Below are positions 10,995 to 22,389 of a stretch of DNA of 64,000 nucleotides, piece after piece. The stretch covers positions 3,842,667 through 3,906,666 of the forward strand of contig LNGK01000004.1 in NCBI GenBank assembly GCA_001510575.1, given 5' to 3'. Each line of letters begins with the position of its first letter. Positions within the stretch are counted from its first letter, which is position 1. The position numbers and the translations under genes are program-made. The notes beneath the pieces are model-generated. The model ran no database searches and was not told the DNA's origin. It saw nothing but the letters and a program-made list of their open reading frames with translations. The stretch comes from Knoxdaviesia capensis. Its lineage: Eukaryota; Ascomycota; Sordariomycetes; Microascales; Gondwanamycetaceae.

Positions 10995-13259
10995 TCACGG
11001 CTTGCCAGCCTCATCTTCATGATCGGAAGCAGTCGTAGCCGAATCCCTCGTATCCGCCGTCGACACGGTGTCGGAGAATGCAATGATCGACTCTGGCCGG
11101 CTTTCCACCAGCGATTCCGACGTGGTATCTATGGTCGCGGCCGGCTCATCATTTTGCGCATCTGGCTCGTGGGTGGAGGCCACCGCAAGCTCAGGGGCAG
11201 GAGAAGTAATGACGGTAGCACTAGAGTCCGTGGTTGGTGGAGTAGTGACTTCAGGGACCGGTGGTTCGACGGTAGCTTTGTCATATGCCTTCTTCTCGCT
11301 CGTCTCGGCTTCTGGTTCGGAAGAGACATTCTTTTGGTCATTGGAGCTGGCAGCAGATGTCGGTGTGGATTCTGAACATATCTCAGCTTTGTCGTCACCG
11401 GGGTTTGCCTTTTCATCGTCTGGCTCTGTCTTCTCGTCCTCATCCTCGTCCTCTGACTTGGACTTTGACGACTCCTTGGGGTTGGAGCTCTTCGACTTCG
11501 AGCTCGATATTGATTTCGGAGTGCTCGTGTCATCCGCTTCGTCACTGCTGCTGCTGCTGGCATTCTCTTGCTTCTCTTTACGCTTCTTGGCCTTCTTCCT
11601 CTCCTTCCGTCTCTTGATGCGATCGGCCTGCAGCTTCTCAATCAGCTTGGCATCCTCCATCTTCTTGAGCTCTTCTGCCAACCAAATTTTGAACTCCTTG
11701 ACCGCAGCCACTGGGCTTGTTTGGTGGTTAAGCAGGTATCCCTGAATCTGTGCAGGAGTCAGGGTCTCCGCAGGGACCTGTGAGCTAAAGTCGCCTGCGA
11801 GCGCCTTCAGGTCAGTAACGTCGGAGGGTCCCGACTGGGCATCTGGCTTGTACATGCGCAGGAACATAAGCTCGGCGCAATCCGCCGAGATATGTCCTAG
11901 AAAGACCTTTCTGTCGATACGGCCCGGCCGCACTAGAGCGTCGTCCAGCTTTTCGGCCATGTTTGAGGTCATAAGGACGATACGGCCTTCTTGCGATGTC
12001 ACACCATCAAGGACGTTCAGCAGTCCGGACAGGGTACATCTCGATCGCAAATAGTGAGAATATGATGAAGAGTCGTCGTCGTCGTCATCGTCCGAGTCGG
12101 ATTCCTCTCCATTCGAAGTCTTCTCGGGAATGGTAATTGACTTGCGCTTGGTACCAATGGCGTCGATATCCTCAAGCAAAACAATACACCGAGGAGGAAG
12201 TGTTAAGAAGAGCCGGTCCAGGTCGCTGTCCTCCCGGATACTGGGAATATGGACAAGGTAGAGCTCTAAGTTGAAAAGGCCGGCGAGAGCCAAAGACAGC
12301 GATGTCTTTCCTGTACCAGGAGGGCCATGCAGAAGATAGCCACGGCGGTAAGGAACACCGCGAGAGTTGTAGAAATGGCGGGTCTTGGGATTGAGGTAGT
12401 TGCGGACATCTTCGATGAGGTCCTGCTTGACCTTTTCGTCGAAATGGACCGTCTCCATAGGACGGATCGGTCGCAGGATAGTCGTGTTCCATGACTCCTC
12501 TGACCATCGGCTTTTGCAAGCGCGGACAGTGATGAAAGCCTCGGCCTGTTTGTCGGCAAACTTGCGGCATGTCTCCAAAAAGCGTTTGATCGGAGACACC
12601 GACCGGCCGAAACACATGACGACCAGAGGTTCGTTGCCTAGAGGGGCATCGGAGTATTCCTCCGGAAGGGCAGTGAGACCGCCGGCGCCGTTAGATACCC
12701 GACGAACGAGGAAGACATTGCGATCGTGGATGAACCAAGTGGTTCCGAAGGTGGGCAGGTACTCAACAGGCGGCCGCTTGTCATGCAGGTAGTCGTTTCT
12801 CTCAATCGACTGGTAGTAGTAGAACATTTCGGAATTCACCAATTCAGACCGGGCGGTGAGAATACGTGTGCCTTGGCGCAGCAGCACGTTGGAGCCGATC
12901 CAATTGAGAACCTCCCGGTTTAGGCGGTCGTTGCCGGCGATTGATACAGAGGAGGTGAGGAATTTCGCCACCCACCAATATACTTTCAAGGCAAGATCTT
13001 GCAGATCCCACACTGTGGACGAAAGCAGGCCGAAGAGGGTAACGGCCACGGCCACCTTGGTGATGTCAATCTTGAACCATGACGAGAAGAACTGTTGCAG
13101 TTTCGAGAACCCTGGGGCTGAAGCTTCTAGGGTTTCCTGGAGGGTTGACGTGTTGACCCCCGACAGGACTGATGTGAGAGTCAAAAGGTTTCCAGAGCTG
13201 GACACGCGAGCGGGAGCTGCCACTGGAGATTGAATCTGTCTTTTCTTGGCCATCTTCAA
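10995..13259 (-). CDS. BCS1-type AAA ATPase
   Basis: The gene encodes 754 residues in a single exon; a second Met two codons in (13253) is an equally good start. Order: a weak membrane segment near residues 66-85, the BCS1 N-terminal region (to about 300), then the AAA module with Walker A GPPGTGKT at 312-319, Walker B CIVLLEDID at about 358-366 and the late RPGRIDR at about 445-451. BCS1 proteins translocate folded Rieske protein in mitochondria, but filamentous fungi carry many BCS1-like paralogues of unknown role. This one departs from the core family in two ways. An acidic Ser/Asp insertion (about 385-405) sits between Walker B and SGLLNVLDG. After about 540 there is a long basic, then Ser/Glu/Asp/Thr-rich, tail. 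I infer a paralogue, not the Rieske chaperone. Confidence 0.85.
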   Translation of the reverse strand: MKMAKKRQIQSPVAAPARVSSSGNLLTLTSVLSGVNTSTLQETLEASAPGFSKLQQFFSSWFKIDITKVAVAVTLFGLLSSTVWDLQDLALKVYWWVAKFLTSSVSIAGNDRLNREVLNWIGSNVLLRQGTRILTARSELVNSEMFYYYQSIERNDYLHDKRPPVEYLPTFGTTWFIHDRNVFLVRRVSNGAGGLTALPEEYSDAPLGNEPLVVMCFGRSVSPIKRFLETCRKFADKQAEAFITVRACKSRWSEESWNTTILRPIRPMETVHFDEKVKQDLIEDVRNYLNPKTRHFYNSRGVPYRRGYLLHGPPGTGKTSLSLALAGLFNLELYLVHIPSIREDSDLDRLFLTLPPRCIVLLEDIDAIGTKRKSITIPEKTSNGEESDSDDDDDDDSSSYSHYLRSRCTLSGLLNVLDGVTSQEGRIVLMTSNMAEKLDDALVRPGRIDRKVFLGHISADCAELMFLRMYKPDAQSGPSDVTDLKALAGDFSSQVPAETLTPAQIQGYLLNHQTSPVAAVKEFKIWLAEELKKMEDAKLIEKLQADRIKRRKERKKAKKRKEKQENASSSSSDEADDTSTPKSISSSKSKSSNPKESSKSKSEDEDEDEKTEPDDEKANPGDDKAEICSESTPTSAASSNDQKNVSSEPEAETSEKKAYDKATVEPPVPEVTTPPTTDSSATVITSPAPELAVASTHEPDAQNDEPAATIDTTSESLVESRPESIIAFSDTVSTADTRDSATTASDHEDEAGKP

Positions 13260-16200
13260 GCGCTAGGTTGGGGTTCAAGAGAGAGGATTGGGAGTAATCC
13301 TGGAGATTTTATTGATGGAGGGGGAAATGGCCGGATTATATGAGAAATTCAAGTGGGTATATATATTTATGGACTAGCCGAGTATTATTCGATGAAAAAA
13401 TCAATGCAAAAGAAGGCGAAAAAAAAGAATAGAAAAATAGGGTAGAAATAACAGGAGAGAATAAAACTTAAGGAAGAGAAAGAGAAGAAAAAAAAAGGGT
13501 TAAAGAGTGAATCTGATAAATGGAAACGTTATATTATATGTTGCCAGTCAGAGTCTGGGGAGAGTGAAAGGGGGGAGAAGAGGAAAAGAGAGGTGATAAG
13601 GAGAAGATGAAGATGAAAAGAAGAATGGGAGGGAGCTTGTTTTCCCTTCTGACCTTAATAAGGAAGTGAAGCTGTTGCCTGAAAAAAGAATCAAGCTTGT
13701 ATAGTACTGAGATGCATCCAGTTTCTGATAGGTGCATATTTAGGTTGGGATAAGCAGATATGCAATTAAACGCACATACCTATCTTGGAGGCTTGCCAAT
13801 TCAGAAGGCAAGGCCAAGTCCAGACTGTGTCGAATTCGCCAACGCAACAGGGCAGGAGCGAGGCGAGAAGGAAGAGAGGGACAGAGGAAGAAAAACCTGC
13901 AGTCAGAAGGCGGTGTGGCAGTGGTTAGAGGAAAGGCGCATATAGCGCATAGAGTTAATGCTGCACTGCAACAAAGCTAAAAATCCCATGATGTGTTGGA
14001 ACTTCCACTTGCAACTAACAGACATATGCGCTTAAGCGGTGTTGCCCGTAGGACTATCAGATCGCAAAAAATATCGATAGATGCATATATGTATGTATAA
14101 AAATATATATATATATTAGGTACGTACCGGTCGAGACACGGATATCTTCAATTCAACAGGGCTCAAGGTTGGTAGACGGCCAGCAAGATGCCCAGAAAAG
14201 AAAAAGGAAAAAAAGGAAAAAAAAATACTCCAAGGTGGCGATGCGGAGGGGTCATCAGCAGGAGGACCATGGAAAGAGAACAGCAGCCAGGTGTGCTCGA
14301 AACCAAAGAGGAGGGTCACATTCTGGCCACTCCCAGTGCTCGTCGAGGAGGCAGTACAGTAGACAAAATTACCTCCCGGCCTCCCAGTTCAAGGAAGCAT
14401 TGCCGTGTTTCGTCAGCCCGCCGAACTCTTGGAAGCACGGGGATACTGGCTGCAGTAGTGTGATTGTGTTGGGAGCCAGTCATGTACGGGAGCCTCTGTG
14501 ACGCCACCGCCGGAATCCGCCTGCACCGAGGTACATTGGGTCGCTGGGAGACCTGTGGATGGATGTCGTTGGCTGGTCTGCGTTTATATCGTAACGTGTG
14601 AGGCACCGACGAATTGGTGCCGGCTCAAGTTTGGCTATCTAACATATCCATCGGGATATATACTTTTGGTTGTCGTCGATCCATCGGGCCAAAGCTCGCG
14701 GGCGATGATGCGGAAGTTCTTTATTTGCTTGGTCAGATATCGCTATACAGGGGTTTTCAGATTCTCCAGCACTTGGCTCATCGAAGGGACATGCATGTGC
14801 GGCAGGAACGCCCTGTGACTTGGATTTGGCAAGACCGTTTAGATACATAGCGATTGCAATTCGGAACACTTTGCAACTCAGACGAGGCGGAAGGCAGGAA
14901 GCGAGGAGAGGGCACCTTCCCGTATTGCTTATCTTCGAACTGTCAGTTCCTCCAAACGGAAAGCGCGATATTGTAGGAAGGCGCAGACCACAAGCCGGAC
15001 GCTTTAAAGCCCTCTTCCAGAACGCACAAAACGGCATTTCGTGAAAATTCAACCTGGAACATGCAATATTCTGTCGTTTCTCCTGTTTGACAATGATCTG
15101 TCGATAGATGCGACTCCGCTGCATGCATTCTTCAATCCGATGACCGATGACACGGCAGTCAAGGCAACCGGCCATCGTCGGACCAACTCTTGCCATATCG
15201 CATCGACAGGCCCATTATGCAGGCTCCCTCCAGCCCTCATCTCCGTGTTCTCCTCCTGGATCCATCCTCTAATGCATGCTGACGGCCTAGACCCACGACA
15301 ACCCACTCACACATGTTCCCCCGCTCACGAAACTCCGCCACCTCTCACGTTGACGGGTGTGACTGGGACGGGTTATATACTGCGCGTGGTACTGTATATT
15401 CAGTACAAACGAGTCTGGTATGGCATGTACCAACCTATATTCAACACAACTACATCTCCCATGGCATGGGAAACGGGAAACGACACAAGATCAGAAAGAA
15501 AACAAGTCAAAAATAACGGCCCCAACAGTCTTACCTCCAGGGTTCCGCCCATGTCCATCAGTGGCTCCCCCGGAATCCCCCCCCATCAGCCCTGTTTTGC
15601 ACCCTAAATGCCACCAGCGGATCTCGCGCCGTTTGTCGTCGGGCAAAACTGCACTGCCAAGACAGCGGAACTGTCGTGCATGGTCCAGTGGCTTGTGCCT
15701 TGCGAGTGGTGCTTCTGCCTGACGTGGTGTATGACCATCGTGTATGTGCGTGCGTGTGCCAGACCCTGGGAAAAATGAGGTTGCTGACTCGTGCTCATCT
15801 TAAGCAGTCCTAGATGTCTGAGCATCATCGTCATCATCAAATGTCCGGCATGACATTGGAACGGTTCTGACCCGCTTGACAGGACATGCCGATAGATAAC
15901 TCCTGGGACCTTCCTCTAATGCCAGTCATACTGCATCTTGTCCTTCATTTCTCCGGCTCTTTCATGGCGATCGAACTCCCGAGACATCATGCAACCATGT
16001 GCAACGCAACACAGCGCAAGTTTGGCACTACGTCAAACGGCTTCTTCGGCTCGGAACAAACCATTTTTAAAAAAGAGAAAAGAAATGGCAGCAGGACGGC
16101 ACAGAGCTGTTGGACTCAGTTGAGCCGGGGTGTTCCGGAGTACAGATAGAATTGTACCAACCTCCGGCCCACTAGGTGACGATAATCGGCCTATTGGCGG

Positions 16201-16522
16201 GTCGTTGGCGGGCTTATCTGCAATTCTGATTACAATTACGAGCAGGGCTTTCACATCATGCAAGAGCCGAAAATGGAAAACGAGAGGAATCGAACGGGTG
16301 TATACAAGAAGTCGAAAGCCTCAAACTTCGGCGTTTGCTATCCTGATGGCACGAGATCGGAATATTCACAGGCAATCTTCGCATCTGGTACGCCCTCCCG
16401 TATCATTCGCCAAGGCGTGGATGGGGGACTATAACAAACTCATATCAAACACGCCCCCAAAGATATCTCCTTCTTGGCACAACCTTCAACATATCCACAG
16501 ATGAGGCTAGGTTCTGTGTAAT
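13260..16522. other. 3.3-kb gene-free region upstream of the AAA ATPase
   Basis: The first 500 bp upstream of the ATPase start is purine-rich on the given strand (CT-rich in the sense of transcription), as expected for a fungal leader. An alternating AT tract lies at about 14086-14118. No open frame between 13.3 and 16.5 kb resembles a known protein or is long enough to support a gene. Confidence 0.5.
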
Positions 16523-18508
16523 TCAGGGTTCGCCTTGGCCTTGATTGCGTTTGTTGGTCTCCCCCAAGCGCCCGGCAGCCACATTGCGCACTTCATTGAC
16601 TTTCCATCCAGGTGTCGCAGGGAAAGCACCTTGCAACTGCACCATCACGACCAGACTCTTCAAACGCTGCTCGCTTGGGCTAAGGACAAAGCAGGAAATG
16701 CGGTGGTGGGGGCGATTGTCTACCGGGGACACCAACGACACTAGGAGAGAGTCTAGAGCTGTTCCCTCCTCCACCCATTTTCGAAGTGCGTCGAACGTCG
16801 TGTCAGGCTGTCCTCCCACACCTCCCCAACAATAGGCTTGACCAGGAGCCTCGAAATATCGATAGAAGTCGTGTGCGTCGGGCTGGTTTTGCGGCCGAAT
16901 AGGACTTTTTCGGCTCCTTTGACCGGAAGGATGCTATCTTGCTATACCGTCACACATTATCGTTCACCAGTTACACGGATCGTCTCCGGCTTGAGTTGGA
17001 GTCACCCGGAAGTGTGTATGCTCGGGAGAGGAATGTGAAGGGGTCGCATTTTTACATGGTGTGCTAAGTGGATGTGCGCTTCGACCGCCGTACCCCCCGA
17101 GCTTCAAGTGGTGGCTGTTTTTTGTCGGACAGACTGATGAGATATATCTAGCAGGGATCACTTACCATGCCGTGGTATGCTAACGTTTTCCCGCCGGATT
17201 CAGCAAAGGCTGTCAAGTTTGCATCTGCTGCCCCAACAGTATCTGTCCAAATTTCCCACGAATGGCGGAGGCGGGCAGCCAACTCTGAGACACCGAGAGT
17301 TGTCAAATCTGCACTTGTGTTTCCAAGTACCAGGTACTGCATCTATTGAGTTGCGATGCCAAATGGCTGCCCTCTGCACGTACCGTCAGCCTGGCAAACC
17401 GTCTGGGCCGGCCCGACAAAACTGTGCGATCCGCTGATATCCGAGCCTGGCTCTGGCCCGAACCAGACGAACGAGCGGTCGGTGTCCCTCGGACCGCGCC
17501 AGGTTCCTTGTGCAATACTGACTGCTTCCTTGGTCATGGTCGTTGTTGCACCGGTTTCCCGGCAGACAAACTTGCTGCCGAGTAGGTTCTCCTGGTCGAA
17601 TGTGCACCTCTCTGGCATGGAAACTATCCCGTCGATAAGACCGTCATCCCCATCACATGCCTTGATTGTTTCCTGTGTGGTATGGTCCAATTCGCAGGCT
17701 CGGGGGTAGTAGTCCAGGACTTTCGTCAGGGCCTGTGCCCAATACGATGCTGGGTCCCAGAGCGGCGAGTCTCTGCCCGGGGCTGATGCAGCTATGCCGT
17801 CACAGGCTTCGGAATACATCTGGGCCAGCTGGAGACCTTGTCGGCCACCCTGGGAACATGCGGTGTCATATGAATATTCCGGTGGTTCACCGTAGAAAGA
17901 CTCCGCGACGGACTTGCCAATGATTGACTGTAAAGGGAGATTTCAGTGCATGATTCCATGAGGATCTATACAGGACAGTACATACCATCTCATTCAGTGA
18001 GTATGTGGCTCACCCTTCCACAGCCGCAAGACCCACCTCTCCGAGCTCTTCAGTCAGAACAAATCCCGCAGACCCCGGGTCCAGGTCCTCCGTCGGTAGT
18101 CACGGCCGCGTACCTCTCCCCGACAGCTCCGACCATGCCCTCCATCGTGAAAGGCCCTCTCCCAGCAACCCAGCCACCGCCTCTGAGCGCCTGCAGCCGT
18201 TTATTTCATGGTTTCGTTCAGTCATCGCTGTCTGCAGGTGCATCCACGCCGAACGGCAATCACACCTCGACGGTAAGGTGGTTGTTGGTCACTCCTTTGG
18301 CCGCGTCGGCGAGCCGGGCGTTCGGGTGCCAATACGAGACGTTGACGTTGCAGAACGCGGCGTCCTGGACCTGCACGGCGCCGTGGTTAGGGTAGCCGCT
18401 TGAAGATACGTTGAGAGGCACGCTGGTGATTGGGGATGCTGTCAGGCTGAGGAACTTGGCGTGTGCGAACACCGGGGGTGTGATGGCGGTGGCCACGCAT
18501 CTGTCCAT
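16523..18508 (-). pseudogene. Tannase/feruloyl-esterase family pseudogene
   Basis: Homology to the family runs through several broken frames. The start at 18508 reads CVATAITPPVFAHAKF and AFCNVNVSYWHPNARL. The frame then continues through TGA stops where the family has Trp (VEV-stop-LP; P-stop-NKRLQALRGGGWVAG) and shifts frame near 18062, giving LTEELGEVGLAAVEG-stop-ATYSLNEM. A clean intron follows (17943 to about 17998). The nucleophile motif CSQGGRQG and DGIAASAPG are intact. Another stop (TAG at 17346-17348) replaces Trp in ATQ-stop-MQYLVLG. The C-terminal part (GGQPDTTFDALRKWVEEGTA) survives, but the conserved His-Cys of the CS-D-HC triad reads Tyr-Cys (PGQAYCWGG). Active relatives hydrolyse gallate or ferulate esters outside the cell. 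No signal peptide is present. With five stops, a frameshift and a lost catalytic residue, this copy is dead. Confidence 0.85.
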
Positions 18509-18891
18509 CTTCAGAGAATTACTTGATGTGTGAGAGTGTCAGTGGAGAGTGGTGAAAGATCTAAATGAAGTTCGAAGTCGGGGTTTCCTGTCAGGAATCA
18601 GAAAATCTCCGAATGCCGGTTTGCTGCCGGCAGTAGAGGAAGCATCTTACCCGGGCTCTTCCCCGACGGTTCCCATATCACGGCATAAACATGTGTCGGC
18701 AAGTATTGATTCCACCTGGCGCAGAACATATTAACAGCAAACATAGATATCAATCCTGAATATTCATTGTAGCATAGAATAATACTATCAAAACAGCAAA
18801 TGGGAATCTTAGGTGAAAAAAGTAGCGAGTCTGTACACTAGAAAGATAGACATAGTGTGAGGTGTAACGTCTATTTAGAGCAGCGCGGGTA
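18509..18891. other. Intergenic region
   Basis: This short AT-rich stretch lies upstream of the tannase pseudogene and downstream of the Clr5-domain gene. I see nothing coding. Confidence 0.6.
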
Positions 18892-20929
18892 TTATCGAGA
18901 TGCTTCCGCCTCCATGGCAGCCAGCCTGCGATTCAAATCTGCGTTCAGAGCCGCCTTTTGGGCTGGACTGCATGATGAGCTACCCGTACTTGACGAAGCC
19001 ATCGACCACAATGTCCGGATAGCTTCGGAGCTGTTTCTGCCCCAGGTCTCCTCAGCCAACGCCAGAGCATCCAGGAATGACACGTTGGCATTGGACACAT
19101 CGCCCATTTTCTCGCTGACGCCGCCCAGCTGCAGCTTCGCATACCATTTGCGGCTGGGGAAGTCTGACGGGGTGAGGAGCAGCGCGGCGGACAGGCTGGT
19201 GCGGGCGCCGTCCATATCGCCGGCCTCGATGGATTTGGTGGCGTGGTCCATTAGCAGCCGGCTGGGTGAGGGGGAGGTGGAGGTCGGTGATGAGGGTGTG
19301 GGTGCTGGGGATATCGGCGAGTATGGCGGCGTGGGCGATGGCGATGCTGTCCAATCTGGTTGTGGCGAGGCGCCCGGTAACACTGACGGCGGTGGTGATG
19401 GCGCTGCAGCAGGGGAAGACGCCTCGGGGGTCGCTATGCCGGAGGCGATTGCACCAACAACCTCCTGGCTGTTGTCTTTGACAAATGGCTCGTGACGCCA
19501 CATGTCGAGAGTGGTATATGAGACTGCGCCGATGGCGTTCATCTGGAATGTCTCGATGCAGTGGACGAAGTGTGCTATGTCTCCCCGTGTCCGGAACTCT
19601 GTGAACATGGCCCGCAGCCGCTGGAAGGCCTGGGTCAGCTGGTACGACGCATCGGAGACGAGCAGTGCGGCGCTGCTATCGCAGATATAGTTCAGAATCG
19701 CCGCCACAAGGCCGGTAGCAGCATCGGTGCGGCGCGCAAACGCCGCGCGCGCGGCCTCGTCGCCGCCGACAGCTGCAAGCCGCTTCTGGCCCGCCAGCTC
19801 GTGCGCAAGCAGGTGCGACAGCCGCGCCAGCATCGAGTGCGGCAGGCCGGGGGTCGCCTGCGCGACGGTGCGCGTCAGCTCGTCGAACGCAAGGTGCAGC
19901 AGCCGCCAGCCGACGCGCGAGTCGGCCGCATCGGCCGAGTTGAGCCAGATGGCCGCGCCGTCGTTGAGCAGGCGGTGGAAGCGCGAGAAGTGCGCCGCGC
20001 CGCGCGTCTTCAGGTTGACGACTTCGCCGTAGCGCCGTGTCCACAGGCCGTCGGGCAGCGTCGAGTGCATCCACACGTGCATGTTCTGCGTGGCGAGCTC
20101 GCGCACGGGGTCGAGGTGCAGCAGGGAGAGCGAGACCGAGCGCATGGACTCGAGCTCCAGCGACGCGTACGTGTTGGCGCTGGGCGAGGACGGTGAAGGG
20201 GCTGTGGTCTGCGGTGGGGTGGGGTGGCGGTGGTGGTGGCGGCTGGTGGTGTGGGCGGGGAGGAGGACGAGACTTGATGTTGTGGGGATGTCAGATGCCG
20301 GGACGATGTCAACGACATCGGTTACGGCGCCGTAGGTGTCGTCGTCCAGGTACACAACCGCTCCGTCGGCAGCCTCGTCGTTGTCGCTGGGACTTTCGGC
20401 ATCGTCGACGCCGGCCGGCGGGAACTCGGGGGATTCCGGCACTGCCGGCAGCGAGCCCCGCGCCCGGAGAGGGCCGGACGGCGGCTCAACGGCCGCAGGG
20501 ACGGCGGTGGTGAGAGTGTCCAGCCGCGAATGCGACGCGCGCACTTCGACTTTGCTCTGGCGGCGTTTCTGCGGGAGGTTCCATTTGCGGAAGCGACCCT
20601 TGTACATCTTCTCGCTGGACGGGTGTGTTGTCCGCATCAGGCCATGAGTCAGTCAAATCCGCGCCACCAAACACGGCGTGAGTTCAGATGTGTATGGCGT
20701 GTGGTGCACAAGAGAGGCACAAAGACACTTACGTTGCGCGCAGTCCGTGGTTCTCTTCCATGTACTTGACGACATCCTTGAGCGGCAGCTGGTCGTACAG
20801 CGAGATGATGGTGTCGCGGTGCTGCGCCCAGTCCATCGGCGTCGCCCAGCGCGGCTGCGGCTGCGGCTGCGGCTGCGGCCCGGCCGGGAGGCTGGACCCG
20901 GTCGGCGAGGACGGGCCGGCGAGGTCCAT
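18892..20929 (-). CDS. Clr5-domain protein (two exons)
   Basis: The exons are 20733-20929 and 18892-20614, giving 639 residues. I chose the acceptor at 20615-20616 (CCAG) because it restores phase and joins GLRAT to EKMYKGRFRKWNLPQKRRQSK. That is exactly where the Clr5 domain continues after DWAQHRDTIISLYDQLPLKDVVKYMEENHG. The domain covers about residues 32-85. Clr5 domains are short helical modules found in the fission yeast silencing factor Clr5 and in many filamentous-fungal proteins; a DNA- or chromatin-linked role is presumed. The rest is Ser/Pro/Ala-rich, with helical stretches around 230-420 (such as GWRLLHLAFDELTRTVAQ) and a C-terminal TPR-like region (ARTSLSAALLLTPSDFPSRKWYAKL). A QPQPQPQPR repeat precedes the domain. 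Function is otherwise unknown. Confidence 0.75.
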
Positions 20930-22389
20930 GGCGTGGAGAGACTGATAATAGGGGAGGGTGAAATGGGTCTGGGTCAGAAGCTGTGATACGGCTGCAGCGT
21001 GTGTCGCAGAGTCAGACAGGTCAAGGTCGCGATCTATCGCCGGTATCGGGTTGCGATCCAGCTGCGCATCTCACAGATCGCGGTGTGCCAAATCGAAGAG
21101 GCGGGCATCAGATTCCGCACTATTGCATTATCGCATCATACTCGGTGGGCTGGCATTCTCGTAGTGGTTTCTCCGGCCTTGATATCAAACATGAGGCTGT
21201 TGCAATCGGAAGAACAAAAATCGCCAAGGACGCGTGTGGCTGGCAGGACCCCCACACGAGGCGGCTATCTTAGGGTCCAGGGTTAACTGGCTTTTTAGGG
21301 TTTTCCAACCCTAGAGCAACCCTAGAGCCAACGACAACAAACGCAAGACTGATGAGAGTCGTTGTTCGACACTACACAAGCCCGATCAAGATTGATATAA
21401 AACGGCGGCCCCAGCCAAACCGTTCCGCATGTCCAGGACATATAATATGTAGACCCAATACTGATATACCTGTTCTTCATTGTCTGCATAGGCGTCAAGT
21501 TCCTAGTCGGCAAGGTCGGCTCCGCGAGAGGAGCAACCAAATTCCTCCAGAAACTCGGCCAAGATTCCCGGCTCGAAAAGACTATCTACGTTGCTTCGGG
21601 TAAGATAGAACACAAGTCTCACCTGGACGACTTGGAACCTTTTAGCTGAGCTTCCTTGACCTTAGACCAACTGGACGCTGCCAAGTCCCAGTTCGATAGT
21701 GATTATAAAATGCGGCAGTGGATCGCATATAGCTACTGACTACGTTGCTGCTTAGTGAGCATGTTCACATTTTGCATTGTGGCGTAGTGGTTCTATGTGT
21801 GGTCGCCACATAAAATGGATGCATGGGGAAGCAGATTCAAATTTTGATGCCGCTTCGCTCTTATTGTTCTGTGAACATGTGCTGACGACTGTCATCTCTA
21901 GCTTATCGAGACTCGATACAGGCCGATCATGAAGAGTGAGAGTAAGAAAGACCAGTAAATATTTGAGTTAACTAACTCTATGTTCAACCAACGGTGATAT
22001 CTACAAGCTGGGCACTGATTCAACTCCCGCGGAATATATCTAAGTAATGCATAGTATTACTACATGAAATCATCATAAAGACCTAAGATACGTGAGACGG
22101 ATGGATATATAAGACATGTGGTGGTTGAAAAATGAAAAAAAGGTTTGAAGAACGTGATATAAATGAGGGTATAGAAGCGAAAAACAAAATAAAAAAGCAA
22201 AGAAAAAGAAAATATGGTCCTGTCATCAGGGTTGATGGTGATACACACGAGGCATAAATCGCTAGGATCTTGTCCTCTTCCGTTTTGCAGAGTTCAATCT
22301 GCCCTATCTATCCCTCCCAAAGTGCCTGTCTCCCCTGCGCCCCCTTCCTCCCCTTGTTGATGTGCAGGCCTTTTCAGATGCGGCGTCGT
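20930..22389. other. Promoter of the Clr5-domain gene and 3' flank of the Asn-rich protein gene
   Basis: A cluster of telobox-like sequences lies at 21271-21330 (TTAGGG, TTAGGGTTTT and two AACCCTAGA), 340-400 bp upstream of the Clr5-protein start. A weak tRNA-like A-box/B-box pair at about 21774-21850 does not fold well. No protein gene is seen. Confidence 0.5.

Noticed and set aside
16523..18508. Reassigned UGA (Trp) code to explain in-frame TGA codons
   Set aside because: All neighbouring genes use TGG for Trp and TGA as a stop, one of the stops is TAG, and there is also a frameshift and a lost catalytic His. Pseudogene decay explains everything.
21774..21850. tRNA-like sequence with A-box (TGGCGTAGTGG) and B-box-like (GATTCAAAT)
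   Set aside because: The length (about 75 nt) is right and a partial acceptor stem with wobble pairs exists, but the D and T stems do not pair properly and no anticodon arm is convincing. A covariance-model search would be needed.
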